This document shows, in pieces, positions 47,468 to 60,374 of a stretch of 64,000 nt of DNA. The stretch spans positions 36,114,594 to 36,178,593 of the forward strand of contig CAMZMU010000107.1 of assembly GCA_947311845.1 (NCBI GenBank), in the 5' to 3' direction. A model generated the notes under the pieces. That model was not told where the DNA came from and made no database searches. It worked only from the letters and a program-made list of their open reading frames with translations. Within the stretch, counting starts at the first letter, position 1. Every line of letters starts with the position of its first letter. Both the position numbers and the translations under genes were made by a program. Source of the stretch: Poa pratensis (taxonomy: Eukaryota; Streptophyta; Magnoliopsida; Poales; Poaceae).

Positions 47468-49290
47468 GTTTTTAAGCTAGGTGGTTACTCTGTTTTCAAT
47501 GTGGACAGCATGCATGCCAATGCTATGTATGATAGCCTCATCGCGCCACTTCTCATCACTGTGTTGTGGCATATCGTAGAGGGTCTGCAAGGTGAAGCCT
47601 AAGTGCAATTTCATTACCCTAGTAGAAAAGGTGCCGTTATTTAGGTTCATGAAAATGCAATTTGATGAAAATATCATGTGCCCGAATTCACTGTGTTTTA
47701 CCCGCCATTCGATTTTCACTGTATAACCAACTTGTATAACCCTATTTGAAATTGATACGAAGTTTTAAACACGCAAATGAGCAAAAGACTAAATGGCTTC
47801 CAGGAGAACCGAGCCAGGGGAGGAGCCGCGCGAGCCTTCACCTGGCTGCTCCGCCAGCGAGTGGATCGACTCCGACAAGAATTCAGAGGAGGAGGGAATG
47901 GCGGAGGTGGAGCCATGCGCGGGGACGTGCCGCTTCCTTTTTTGCATGGAGTATCGCAACTCGCTGTGTATTTCGAACTTGTAGTACACCATTGCCGCTG
48001 TAGGCGACACTTCTATTAGGTTTATACCCGAACGCAGGGAGGCGGGAAAGAAAGAAATGCTCAATAATAGCTGTACCGCAATTGTATTTTTCGAACGAAA
48101 CACTTGTCGGTTAAAATTACCGTTCACAAAAGAATGGGCAACTAAAACCGTAGAGATAAATGTATATAGAGACACGGTCTAATTGCACACGATGATTGCA
48201 ATAAGAAAAACGCACACGGTTTTAGTTTTTAGGAGTAAGCAATAGATAAAAACGCAAACGGTGCGATTGAGGGGTTTAAATTGTTCAATTTGATTGATGA
48301 ATGGTTTTGAGGCTCCTATCCAAGGCGTGAAGCGGAGCAGCGGCAGCGGCGCGTCACCGACGGCTCCTGTGCGTGGCCTGTGTCGGGACCTAGGAGAAGA
48401 AGGACTTCTTTGTAATTTCTTTTCTTTCTGGGTTGTTTTGTATGAACGGAGGAGTAATGCAATCTGATCCTTTCGCTAAAAAAAAAAATTGGGTTTGGAC
48501 TGGCGGCACAGCACATGCATGCCTGCTAGCTATAGCGAGAGCAAGTCATTTTCCGACACAGTACGCTACGTAATTCGGTCATTATACGTTTGTTTGTTTT
48601 GTAGGCAAGCATGAACGCGTACGTACGTACGTATAAGGTCATGCGTATACGGCACACACGCGCGCTGTCTACGGGTATGGAGATGTAGCACTTGAGGCCG
48701 GGGTGGGCCGCCACCTTTTGTGTCTCTATCCATCTACAGTTGTGCATCTGTATTGAGCTGCCAGTTGACGGGACAGCTAGCGACGTACGCGCATCACGAT
48801 AGATCCGCCCAACACGCCCGCCCGCTTTACAAGTTACGTGAACGGCTCAGCGTAGATCCTCTGTTCACGCACGTTTTTTATTCGCTGCAGTCAACACGTA
48901 CGTACGTTACGCACACCCTTTTCTGAGGGGAGTTAACACGTTGATGAAGCTAGCTACTAGCATGATGATGAGAAGTGAAGCAGATGATGATGGGCTGGGA
49001 AACGGAGGAAGAAAAGCTCCGGCGCATGGGTGTGCGGTGCGAGGCCTTTCGTTTCGTTTCCGGCTAAACGCTGCGCGCGTAGCGCTAAAATGGGAAAAAG
49101 TACGTGGGGGCGGGCGAGATCGGGTTATATCGGCCGGCCGGCCATGCGCGCGCGTACGTCGGCGGAAGGTAATGTACGGACACGGCGACGTGCCGGGGCC
49201 AACCATCGAGGTGGCGCGCGAGATCCGGCCACGCCCACGCGGGGATCGCCGCGCCCATGCCCTTGAATATGTTCTTATTTTTGTTTCAAA
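47468..49290. other. Intergenic sequence with a poly(A) fragment
   Basis: No gene is supported. At about 48316-48490 a short plus-strand fragment ends with tttgtaatttcttttc and an A-run like a retroelement or processed-transcript 3' end, but no duplication was found. Confidence 0.45.
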
Positions 49291-49307
49291 TTGGTCGGAT
49301 CCTTCTT

Positions 49308-49844
49308 TTTTTTTTTGCGGAGTAAACCGGCTGAATTACACAAGGACTTTTACAAGAAGATCCACAAAACATAAGAAATTACAACGAGGCCCCCAGGATC
49401 CCGATGAAGCAGACGAAGCAGAACGTATCGCCGGCGCGCGCCACCACTCCTTCCTCGTCGCTGACGCCTTGGAACAGAAGGAGCCCCTCCATGGTCTCTG
49501 GTGAGGGAACGCCCCACACAACAGCTACACCGAGCTGCGAGCGGGGATAGAGCGGGCGGCCCGCGACGAAGCTCCGAGGAGATCCACCGTCGAAGAGGAC
49601 GACCCCCACCTGCAAAATCCACTCCGACAGCGCCGCCGTCTCCACAACGCCGCCGGCTGGAAACCTACTAAGCCCTACGCTATATACACGGCGGGATCCG
49701 GCGTTCCCCCACCCTCCCGCCGCCGGAGCGGCCGACGGAGGGAGGGAAACGACCGAATCGCCGCCGGCGAGGTGGGCGAAACAGGCGCGCTCAGAAATCG
49801 CCTCTCTGCACTGTGCGGGGAGAGGATAAGGTCCAAGGTCCCAG
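49308..49844 (-). mobile_element. Short GC-rich poly(A) retroelement, copy B
   Basis: A 537-bp insertion has the 17-bp duplication ttggtcggatccttctt at 49291-49307 and 49845-49861 and a minus-strand poly(A) tail (T-run to about 49316). Its 5' half is related to the element at 5571-6335; its 3' half, ending TTGTAATTTCTTATG and then GCCGGTTTACTCCGC before the tail, is not. A continuous open frame crosses the 5' half, but no known domain is seen. Confidence 0.82.
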
Positions 49845-50022
49845 TTGGTCGGATCCTTCTTATTCATGTTTGTGGGATAGATCACTGCCAATATGCAGAA
49901 TTTTTTCATATTTTTTAAAATTTATAAATATGATTTGTGAATTTTTTTAATTAGAGGAGCATTGGAACTCAGGAGTCAAAAGTGGTTTCCACTAATGTAT
50001 ACTATGTTGCTTTAACTTTACT

Positions 50023-50532
50023 TGTTGGGAATATACCTACTGGGGGTATCTCTGATATGGAACAATCCGACTAGTTCAGGGTAGCCCACAGTGGTGGTAA
50101 AGGTTTTGGCCTGCCGGGCGGCCCAGATAGTCGGCGGACAAGGCGGACAGAGGACGGAGGCCCAAGACTGAAACCCATGATGCCTTCAAGATCCAAACGG
50201 AAGGCGGTAACTTGCCGGATAGGTTTAGGACTCTGTAGTCTTGCCGGATACGTTTGTCCCTTGTAACCCTAGGTCCGGCCGCCTATATAAGCCGGACCTC
50301 GGGACGCCTTTAGGGCATACTCTCATATTCTCACGCTCATTGTAACCTGATCAAGGCTATTGCCATTATAGTGAGTTATAGCAGCACGTAGGGTCTCACC
50401 ACCGCAGGGAGATCCGAAGCTGGGTAAATTGCCTTGTTCGATCCCGACATCGACGACGTCCACCTTCTAGCCCACGATTCACCCTCGGCTAGCAGGACCC
50501 CGTCTCCTATCCAAGATGCCGATACGACGAAA
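50023..50532 (+). repeat. 5' LTR of the decayed gypsy element
   Basis: It begins TGTTGGGAATATACC. A TATA box ctatataag lies at 50283-50291. The end is placed just before gttggcacccaccgtggggc (about 50533-50552), a gypsy primer-binding site. The expected terminal CA seems mutated, so the end is approximate. Confidence 0.7.
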
Positions 50533-50552
50533 GTTGGCACCCACCGTGGGGC

Positions 50553-52850
50553 CTAAGGCGGCAAGTGTCACGTTCCAGGCGGGAACCCTAGGCGGCATCG
50601 GCGAAACCATCGCCGTCTGCCGCGCCACGCGCTACGGCAACAATCACTACATCAGCTGCGACGAGTCCTACATCCCCGTGGACGACTACATTGTCGGATG
50701 TGAGGTTGTGCTGTTTGGCGGCGTCAATGTATTCATCGGCTACACATCTGAGGCGTATGGGTTGCCGCGAATTTATTCGCCATCCCACCCGCCCTACAAT
50801 CATGAAGCTTACATTCAAGACGGATCTGAGTCCGCCTCCTCCCAGGAGTCAGTAGATTCAGATCTACACTTTGTCGGCATGACAGGACTGGGATCCGACT
50901 CCCAGCCTGATAGCAATGATCCCGAATCAATCCTCCCTGCGTTGCAGGATGAGGCTATGTCGGATGTCGGTTCCAGATCTACTGTTCATGTCAACGTAGA
51001 CTCTGATTCCGAAGAAGACTCTGCAAGCATGTTCGAACAAAGGATCAAAAGGTGTTTCAACACACCCAAACCTCCGCCTTCCGAGGCAGCTACAGGCTCA
51101 TCCGTCAACATGCAGCAGGTCTTAGTGGCGGATGTCACCGGTGCAGCTTCAGCTCAGGCGGCAGCAGCAGATGCCGCCAATGCTGGGACCCCGGCAACCG
51201 ATCCACTATTCCCAGAGCCCCCGCCGGCTCCGAAGAAAAAGAAGTTTCTGGAGAAAGGCGAGCCCAGCAAGACAGGCAACATGGCGGCCCTGGCGGAAGT
51301 CCTGCACATGCCGGTGAAGGAAAATAGTAATCCGGCGGATTTGGAGAAGCTCTGAAGCTCTTTGGTGGAGCAAACCGAACACCTCAAAAGCAAGCAAGCA
51401 GAGGTTCAGGGTATACTCGAGGAAGCCAAGGAAGAGAACACCAAGCTAACCGCCAAGTTAACCTCCAAGCGCAACCTTTTCACCACAATTCCATTGCCCA
51501 AGCCGGCAGGACATAAGGCAGACAAGAAAAGCAAGAAAGGCAGGGATCAGTCTCCCGACAACTTCAAATCCCCTGCCCAAAGACTTGGTTTCGAGTGGGC
51601 TTCAGCACCGCAGCGTAAGGACAAGAACGGGGACGTCATTCTCTGCACCCCTGTCCTCAACACTGCGGCCGCCTTAGACATCCTCAACAACGACGACTAC
51701 GACAAGGACGAGAAAATCTATTATGCCTCGATCCTCGCTCACAAAGCTTTAGAGCAGCAGACCTGTGCTGATTCTCGTGCCGACTTGGCGGACGCAAGGG
51801 GAGGAAGGCTGGAATCCAAATCCAACGCTTGCAAAGCTACGGCCGGTGGTCATCCCGAGGATCCGTCCGGCTCCAGTAGCCATGGAAAAGGGAAATACAA
51901 GGACAAGGACCCGCGTAAGTCACCAACTCCCAGGAGGCAGCGTGACGAAGCGTCCTGAACCGGCAACAGACGCGAAGCCTCGCCTCCCCCACCGCCTAGA
52001 AGGGATGAAGGCGAAAGCAGGGGAAACAAGCAGCCGCCAAGGAGTGGCGGCAATCGTGACAACGCCCCGCCGCCAAGAAGAAGCAGGGACCACACACCGT
52101 CCCCACCGCCAGTGCCCAGGCATGAAGGCGGAAGCCGGGGACAAAACAACGAGCCTAGGCACAGCCGGGCAGCGCAGGACGAGCCCCACGTGGGTAGATC
52201 TAACAGGCAGCCCGATCCGGAAGACGCGACATCGTCTCAATGACATCAAGGCAGGAAAGCAAGACGCCTACCTCGGCCCTGAGTGATTTGGCCCAGCCAT
52301 CCGCAATGTTCAGATACCTCGAGACATGACATCAGTGTCAAAAACTCATCAGAGGTACAATGGAGCGGACAAGCCAAACTCATGGTTGTCAGATTACGCG
52401 CTGGCAGTCGAAATTGCCGGGGGAAATGGCCTCGTCGCCGCACGCTTCCTTCCCCTCATGCTGGAGGGGATAGCCCAAAGCTGGATCGAAAACTTGCCGG
52501 AGAAAAGCATTCATAGCTGGCATGACATGGAAAAGGTGTTCACGCAACACTTTCAGGACACATACAAGCGACTCAATACATATACAGATTTGGTTCGCTG
52601 CGTGGAAAAGCCGGATGAAGCTGCAACAAGCTTCCTAGCAAGGTGAATCCAGACGAAGGCAAGCTGTGAAAACGTGGACGACAATCAAGCAATACATGCC
52701 TTCACCACAGGCCTCCTGAAGGGCTCGAGTCTCAGACATAACCTCGTACGCATGCAGGTCAAGGATCTCGGAGTCATGCTTGAAGTAGCAGCCATGTACG
52801 CTCAGGCGGATGATGACGCGCGCGCGATGTTGACGACGCTCATGACATGG
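50553..52850 (+). pseudogene. gag of the decayed gypsy element, first part
   Basis: An acidic N-terminal frame (to 51355) is followed by a coiled-coil-like Lys/Glu-rich part (51362-51958) and an Arg/Pro-rich linker in shifting frames. The Gag domain then reads KTHQRYNGADKPNSWLSDYA, GIAQSWIENLPEKSIHSWHD and VFTQHFQDTYKR (52330-52580). It continues after a stop at 52644-52646 with NQAIHAFTTGLLKGSSLRHN. It breaks at the duplicated catgg, where the nested element enters, and resumes at 59831. Not functional. Confidence 0.83.
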
Positions 52851-54417
52851 TGCTAGCTCTAAGTTGACGAGGGAATATCTCCCCGGCAACAGTGCCAGAA
52901 ACTCTGCTTGTACGTCACCAGTAGGAAAACGAGGTTTGCTTCGAAGGTGTTGGTGAAGGAGTGTAGTGCGGCGCAACACCAGGGATTCCGGTGCCAACGT
53001 GGAACCTGCACAACACAATCAAATTACTTTGCCCCAACTTAATAGTGAGGTTGTCAATCTCATCGGCTTGCTGAAAACAAAGGGTTAAACGTATCGTATG
53101 GAAAATGATGTTTGTTTGCATAAAACAGTAGAGAACAATGATTGCAGTAGATTGTATTTCAGATGTAAAAGAATGGACCGGGGTCCACAGTTCACTAGTG
53201 GTGTCTCTCCAATAAGATAACTAACATGCTGGGTAAACAAATTACAGCTGGGCAATTGACAATTGATAAGTGCATATAACATGCATGTGTGAGCTGTGGT
53301 GTCTACTATGAGATTCATTTGGGCATTACGACAAAGTACATAGACCGCTATCCAGCATGCATCTATGCCTAAATAGTCCACTTTCCGGTTAACATCCGTA
53401 CCCCTTCCAGTATTAAGTTGCAAGCAACAGACAATTGCATTAAGTAATGTGCGTAATGTAAACAATACATTCATCCTTGAATAAAGCATTGCTGTTTTAC
53501 CCCTAGTGGCAACAACACATCTACAACCTTAGAACTTGCTGTCACTATCCCAGGTTAAATAGAGGTTGAACCCAACTATCATGCATAAATACCCCCTCTT
53601 GGAGTCACAAGTATTCACTTGGCCAAGGCTTCAACAAGTAACGGAGAGCATGCAAGATCACAAATGACATAGACATGATAATATAATATTCAGCTCCACA
53701 TAGGTATCAATATAAGTCAGATCCCAGCAAACACAACATGTAGCATTACAATAAGATGATCTTGATCATGATAGGCAGCTCACAAGATCTAAACATGATG
53801 GCACAAGTGGAGAAGACAACCATCTAGCTACTGCTATGGACCCATAGTCCAAAGATGAACTACTCACGCATCACTCCGGAGGCGGGCATGGCGATGTAGA
53901 GCCCTCCGGTGAAGATTCCCCTCTCCGGCAGGGTGCCGGGAAGAGCTTCAGAAACCCCCCGAGTTAGGGTTGATGACGGCGGCGGCAGCGAATATGTTCT
54001 GGATGAAAGGCTCGGTGTTTTAGGGTTTTCACGTCTCGGGGAATAAATAGGCGAAGGGGCGATGTCGGCGGACCCCGAGGGGCCCAAACCACAGGCTGGC
54101 GCGGCAGAAGGTGGGGCCGCGCCGCCAGGTGGTTTGGCCACCTCGTGGTTCCCCTTCGTCTCTCCTTCGGACTCCGTGTACGTGTTGGAAAAATAGGGAC
54201 TTGGCCTTTTGTTTCGTGCAATTCCGAGAATATTTCCAGAAGTAACTTTCTGAAACCAAAAACAGCAGAAAACAGGGAACTGGCACTGTGGCATCTTGTT
54301 AATAGGTTAGTCCCAGAAAATGCATAAAAGTGATATGAAGTGTACATAAAACATGTAGCAAATGGTATAATATAAGCATGGAACAGCAGAAATTATGGAT
54401 ACGTTGGAGACGTATCA
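52851..54417 (-). repeat. Left LTR of the rearranged nested element
   Basis: On the plus strand it starts tgctagctc and ends gagacgtatca. It is nearly identical to 58188-59830, but lacks about 80-90 bp near 52915 and has a few substitutions. Confidence 0.9.
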
Positions 54418-54632
54418 CATGGCGCCAATCAGGCGAGCAAGTCACAAACGCAAGGCTCCCCAGGACGACAAGGCCGGACCATCAAACGAGGTCGCCGCCG
54501 CCTTCGAAGATAAAGGCGGCAACCGCAAGTGGAAAGGAAAGGGTAAAAAAGGCGGCTCCAGCAAGCAACGCCTGACCTACGATCAGGCAAAAGCCTTACC
54601 CTGCCTAATCCATGCAAGTTGGAGACGTATCA
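54418..54632 (+). repeat. Displaced copy of host gag plus LTR end
   Basis: 54418-54616 repeats 59831-60029 (catggcgcc to atccatgca) with one difference seen. After one extra base comes gttggagacgtatca (54618-54632), the terminal 15 bp of the LTR, then the element body. Confidence 0.9.
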
Positions 54633-54634
54633 AG

Positions 54635-54647
54635 CATCCCCAAGCTT
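54635..54647 (-). other. Polypurine tract of the nested element
   Basis: The minus strand reads AAGCTTGGGGATG beside the LTR-end copy. The same motif occurs twice more inside the body (56575-56587 and 56633-56645). Confidence 0.65.
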
Positions 54648-57627
54648 AGTTCTACTCGTCCTCGAGTAGGTAAAACGATAACAACAAATAATTTCTGAGG
54701 AGACATGCTTTCACACAATCTTGATCAATATATTGCAAGGCTCATGTCATGAATGAAGTGACTCAAAGCAATGGTCTATAGTTTGCTAACAAATAGATAA
54801 AGAGTAAACAATGAATCATATAAGCAAAAACTTTTCATGAATAGTACTTTCAAGACAAGCATCAAAAAGTTTTGCATAAGAGGTAACTCATAAAGCAATA
54901 GATTCAAAGTAAAAGGCATTGAAGCAACACAAAGGATGATTAAGTTTCAGCATTTGCTTTCAACTTGTAACATGTATATCTCATGGATAGTTGTCAACAT
55001 AAAGCAATATAACAAGTGCAATAAGTAAACATGTAAGAATCAATGCACACAAAGTTGACACAAGTGTTTGCTTCTAAGATAGAAAGGAGTAGGTAAACTG
55101 ACTCAACATAAAGTAAAAGATAGGCCCTTCGCAGAGGGAAGCAGGGATTAAATCATGTGCTAGAGCTTTTTAAGTTTTCGAAAGCATATAGAGAGCACAA
55201 AATAAGTATTTGAGAGGTGTTTGTTGTTGTCAACGAATGGTAGTGGGCACTCTAACCCCCTTGTCAACCAGACTTTCAAGAGCGGCTCCCATGAAGGACG
55301 TTATCTCTACCAGCAAGGTAGATCATCCCTCTTCTCTTTTGTTTACACATGTATTTTAGTTTCTTTATAGATGACACTCCTCCCAACCTTTTGCTTACAC
55401 AAGCCATGGCTAACCGAATCCTCGGGTGCCTTCCAACATTCACATACCATGGAGGAGTGTCTATTTGCAAATTAAGTTGCTTACTGATAAATCAGGGCAA
55501 AACATGTGAAGAGAATTATTAATGAAAGTTGTAATTAATTGGGGCTGGGCACCCCGTTGCCAGCTCTTTTTGCAAATTATTGGATAAGCGGATGTATATG
55601 CCACTAGTCCATTGGTGAAAGTCTGTCAGAAGTAAATGACAAGATTGAAAGATAAAACACCACATACTTCCTCATGAGCTATAAAACATTGACACAAATA
55701 AGGAGTAATAAAGTTTTGAATAGTTTAAAGGTAGCACATGAAATATTTACTTGGAATGGCAGGAAATACCACATAGTAGGTAGGTATGGTGGACACAAAT
55801 GGCATGGGTTTTGGCTCAAGTTTTGGATGCACGAGAAGCATTCCCTCTCAGTACAGAGTTTAGGCTAGCAAGGTTGTTTGAAGCAAACACAAGTATAAAC
55901 CGGTACAGCAAGAATCACATAAAAACATATTGCAAGTATTATAAGACTCTACACTGTCTTCCTTGTTGCTCAAACATTTTACCAGAAAATATCTAGACCT
56001 TAGAGAGAACAAATATGCATCCCAAGTCTCAACAAGCTCTACGGTAGTTCTCCACTACTAGGCTTTAACTACATGATGCAAGAGCTTAAACATGATCTAC
56101 TTGAGAGCTCAAAACAATTGCAAAGCATCAAATCGAAACAAGACAATGATCTACAAGAATGCATATGTCTTTTCCAATACCAACTACTACATGTAGCATT
56201 TTCTTTCTTCCAAACAAACACCAATCAATTTAAAACATAAACTCTCCAAATGATAATATAATGCAGCAAGAGAGTATTTATAAACAAGTGCTAACAGCTC
56301 GAAGAGATGCATGAAAAACAGGAGCTAAAAGCACTGCAGTAGCTAGTTAAGAATACTCAACAAATATAAGTGAAGAACATGAGTATTCACATGAAAAAGC
56401 GGAGCGTGTCTCTCTCCCACACAAGGATTGCTAGGATCCGAATTTATTCAAACAAAACAAAAATAAAAACACACAGACGCTCCAAGTAAAGCGCATAAGA
56501 TGTGAAAGAATTAAAATATAGTTTCACTAGAGATGACCTGATAAGTTTGTTGATGAAGAAGGGGATGCCTTGGGCATCCCCAAGCTTAGACGCTTGAGTC
56601 TCTCTGAATATGGTTGGGATGAACCACGGGGGCATCCCCAAGCTTAGGCTTTTCACTCTTCTTGATCACATAATATCACCCTTCTCGCTTGATCCTTGAA
56701 AACTTCCTTCACACCAAACTCAAGACAGTTCTCATTAGAGGGTTAGTGCATAATCAAAAATTCTCATATTCTGTAATGATACAATCAATCCCAAAGCTTC
56801 TGGACATTAGCTACAGCCACCAATGCTTTGTGGAGCAAAGAAATCCACACAAACACAGTAAAAGAGCGAATGCAAAACAAAAGGCAGAATCTGTCAAAAA
56901 CAGAACAGTCTGGAATGACGAATTTTTTCGAGGCACTTAAGTTGCTCAGATGGATCTGGCCTAAAATAATGAAAGTTGCGTACATATCTCAGGAATATGC
57001 GTGATTTTTTCAGAATTTTTTGAATTTTCTACAGGGAGATAAGCTCAAATCCGTGACAGCTAAAAATCTGTCACTGCGCAGAAATCCAAATCTTGCATCA
57101 ACTTTCAATATAGAACTTTACTTGGCACAACATTGCGATAAAATAAAGATACAAAGGAGTTGCTACAGAAGTAACAAAACTCCTTGACTCAAAGAAAACA
57201 AAAATAACAGCAAATAAAAACGATGGGTTGTCTCCCATAAGCGCTTTTCTTTAACGCCTTTCAGCTAGGCGCAGAAAGTGAAAATCAAGTGTTGTCAAGT
57301 GGCAAATCATTCAAATCATCAAAAGCTTCTTCCAACACACAGCTTGTAACAATGGGTATCTTAGATGTTCCTGGAGGTGTTTCATTTTTTTAACCGTACT
57401 AAAAGTTTTATCAATTTTAAGCTCATAATGAGTCTTTGGTTTTGGCACTTTAGGAACATACATAAACTTTTGCTCTCTACCCACATAAACTTTCTCCTTT
57501 TTAGACTTAAGAGAAGTAAAGGTTGAACTTAAGGTTTCAATAGCTTCCTCTAACTCATCAATTCTATGATTTTGGGTGTCATGGATATTATTATCCTCAA
57601 GAACAGTGATTCTTTCATTGATGGTGG
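54648..57627. other. Internal non-coding region of the rearranged element
   Basis: About 3 kb of AT-rich sequence without pol domains on either strand. Confidence 0.7.
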
Positions 57628-57999
57628 CTATTGATTCATTAGTCTTACCAATACAATCAAGAAAATTTGGAAAAAATTCTCCATAGAGTCTAACTTATTT
57701 ATAACATCCTCCAAGGTGATCTCAATTTTAATATCTTTAGTGGGTGGTGTTCCTACCAAACTTTCAATAATATTACAGGCTTCTAAAGCAGGAGTACCCA
57801 AGAAATTTCCACCTGTAAGAGTGTCTAGAACATACCTATACCAACTAGAGATACCAACATAAAAGTTCCTAAGGAGGATAGTGGTAGAGTGTTTCTTAGT
57901 ACATCTATGATGAGCATCACTAATTCTATACCAAGCATCTTTCAAATTTTCACCTCCTAGTTGCCTAAAAGAACGAACTTCAACTTCAGGAGCATTCAT
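57628..57999 (-). pseudogene. gag-like fragment of the rearranged element
   Basis: The minus-strand frame starts MNAPEVEVRSFRQLGGENLK and continues AWYRISDAHHRCTKKHSTT, LLRNFYVGISSWYRYVLDT and GNFLGTPALEACNIIESLVG. This resembles the N-terminal part of Gag in Triticeae gypsy relatives. About 123 codons remain; no zinc finger or enzyme follows. Particles would have to come from a related autonomous element. Confidence 0.75.
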
Positions 58000-58160
58000 T
58001 TTGAAAAACAAAATCAAACTGAATTAAACAAGTAACTAATTTTTTTGTGTTTTTGATAAAGAGAGCAAACAAGACTAAATAAAAATAAACTAAGCAAGAC
58101 AAATAACAAAGTAAAGAGATTGGGTGTGAGAGACTCCCCTTGCAGAAGCAATTCGGTTTT

Positions 58161-58177
58161 CCCCGGCAACGGCGCCA
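58161..58177 (-). other. Primer-binding site, tRNA-Asp type
   Basis: The minus strand reads TGGCGCCGTTGCCGGGG, 10 nt inside the right LTR, which is therefore the 5' LTR. Confidence 0.88.
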
Positions 58178-58187
58178 GAAAACGTGT

Positions 58188-59830
58188 TGCTAGCTCTAAG
58201 TTGACGAGGGAATATCTCCCCGGCAACAGTGCCAGAAACAATGCTTGTACGTCACACGTCAGTTGGGAACCCCAAGAGGAAGGTATGATGAGTGCAGCAG
58301 CAAGTTTTCCCTCAGTATGAAACCAAGGTTTAATCGAACCAGTAGGAAAACGAGGTTGCTTCGAAGGTGTTGGTGAAGGAGTGTAGTGCGGCGCAACACC
58401 AGGGATTCCGGTGCCAACGTGGAACCTGCACAACACAATCAAATTACTTTGCCCCAACTTAACAGTGAGGTTGTCAATCTCACCGGCTTGCTGAAAACAA
58501 AGGGTTAAACGTATCGAATGGAAAATGATGTTTGTTTGCATAAAACAGTAGAGAACAATGATTGCAGTAGATTGTATTTCAGATGTAAAAGAATGGACCG
58601 GGGTCCACAGTTCACTAGTGGTGTCTCTCCAATAAGATAACTAACATGCTGGGTAAACAAATTACAGCTGGGCAATTGACAATTGATAAGTGCATATAAC
58701 ATGCATGTGTGAGTTGTGGTGTCTACTATGAGATTCATTTGGGCATTACGACAAAGTACATAGACCGCTATCCAGCATGCATCTATGCCTAAATAGTCCA
58801 CTTTCCGGTTAACATCCGTACCCCTTCCAGTATTAAGTTGCAAGCAACAGACAATTGCATTAAGTAATGTGCGTAATGTAAACAATACATTCATCCTTGA
58901 ATAAAGCATTGCTGTTTTACCCCTAGTGGCAACAACACATCTACAACCTTAGAACTTGCTGTCACTATCCCAGGTTAAATAGAGGTTGAACCCAACTATC
59001 ATGCATAAATACCCCCTCTTGGAGTCACAAGTATTCACTTGGCCAAGGCTTCAACAAGTAACGGAGAGCATGCAAGATCACAAATGACATAGACATGATA
59101 ATATAATATTCAGCTCCACATAGGTATCAATATAAGTCAGATCCCAGCAAACACAACATGTAGCATTACAATAAGATGATCTTGATCATGATAGGCAGCT
59201 CACAAGATCTAAACATGATGGCACAAGTGGAGAAGACAACCATCTAGCTACTGCTATGGACCCATAGTCCAAGGATGAACTACTCACGCATCACTCCGGA
59301 GGCGGGCATGGCGATGTAGAGCCCTCCGGTGATGATTCCCCTCTCCGGCAGGGTGCCGGGAAGAGCTTCAGAAACCCCCCGAGTTAGGGTTGACGACGGC
59401 GGCGGCAGCGAATATGTTCTGGATGAAAGGCTCGGTGTTTTAGGGTTTTCACGTCTCGGGGAATAAATAGGCGAAGGGGCGATGTCGGCGGACCCCCGAG
59501 GGGCCCAAACCACAGGCTGGCGGCGGGGGGCCGCGCCGCCAGGTGGTTTGGCCACCTCGTGGCTCCCTTCGTCTCTCCTTCGGACTCCGTGTACGTGTTG
59601 GAAAAATAGGGACTTGGCCTTTTGTTTCGTGCAATTCCGAGAATATTTCCAGAAGTAACTTTCTGAAACCAAAAACAGCAGAAAACAGGGAACTGGCACT
59701 GTGGCATCTTGTTAATAGGTTAGTCCCAGAAAATGCATAAAAGTGATATGAAGTGTATATAAAACATGTAGCAAATGGTATAATATAAGCATGGAACAGC
59801 AGAAATTATGGATACGTTGGAGACGTATCA
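58188..59830 (-). repeat. Right (5') LTR of the rearranged element
   Basis: 1643 bp, tgctagctc to acgtatca on the plus strand, followed by the duplicated catgg and the continuing host gag. Confidence 0.92.
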
Positions 59831-60311
59831 CATGGCGCCAATCAGGCGAGCAAGTCACAAACGCAAGGCTCCCCAGGACGACAAGGCCGGACCATCAAAC
59901 GAGGTCGCCGCCGCCTTCGAAGATAAAGGCGGCAACCGCAAGTGGAAAGGAAAGGGTAAAAAAGACGGCTCCAGCAAGCAACGCCTGACCTACGATCAGG
60001 CAAAAGCCTTACCCTGCCTAATCCATGCATCCTTAGGGAAGGTTAACCACACACTAGGGGAATGCCGGTTCATGGAGGATTTCAAGAAGGACCCCGAGGT
60101 TGGCTGGAAGCCAAAAAAGAGCAAAAAAACTGAGAAGGCAAAGAAGGAAGACGACGATGGGGCAGTCTCCATGTCGGAGGATGAGGACCCTAAGCCGCAA
60201 CGCAAGGAGAAAAAGTATCCCAAAGTCCATGGCCAATTGGTCTGCTTTTTGGGCACTCCTTCGGCAAAGGAAGAAAAGGCGGCTGCGCGAGCTAAATGCC
60301 ACAGTGCCTGA
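59831..60311 (+). pseudogene. gag C-terminal part of the decayed gypsy element
   Basis: It continues the Gag frame with MAPIRRASHKRKAPQDDKAG, a Lys/Gly-rich basic part and a C/H knuckle-like CLIHASLGKVNHTLGECRFM. A Lys/Glu-rich linker and PKVHGQLVCFLGTPS precede the stop at 60309-60311. The basic and C/H parts would bind RNA. Confidence 0.82.
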
Positions 60312-60374
60312 TGTTCCTCGGTACTTAGACTGGTCCGAGAAGGCAATCACCTAGGACAGAGATGATCACCCAGA

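Larger units (their letters stand above)
52851..59830 (-). mobile_element. Non-coding gypsy-type LTR element nested in gag, left side rearranged
   Basis: It is flanked by catgg (52846-52850 and 59831-59835). LTRs are at 52851-54417 and 58188-59830, oriented on the minus strand (start TGATACGTCTCC). The primer-binding site (complement of 58161-58177) is of tRNA-Asp type. The internal region (54633-58160) codes only a gag-like fragment. Between the left LTR and the body stand 199 bp of host gag and the last 15 bp of a second LTR end, which a normal insertion would not have. Confidence 0.85.
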
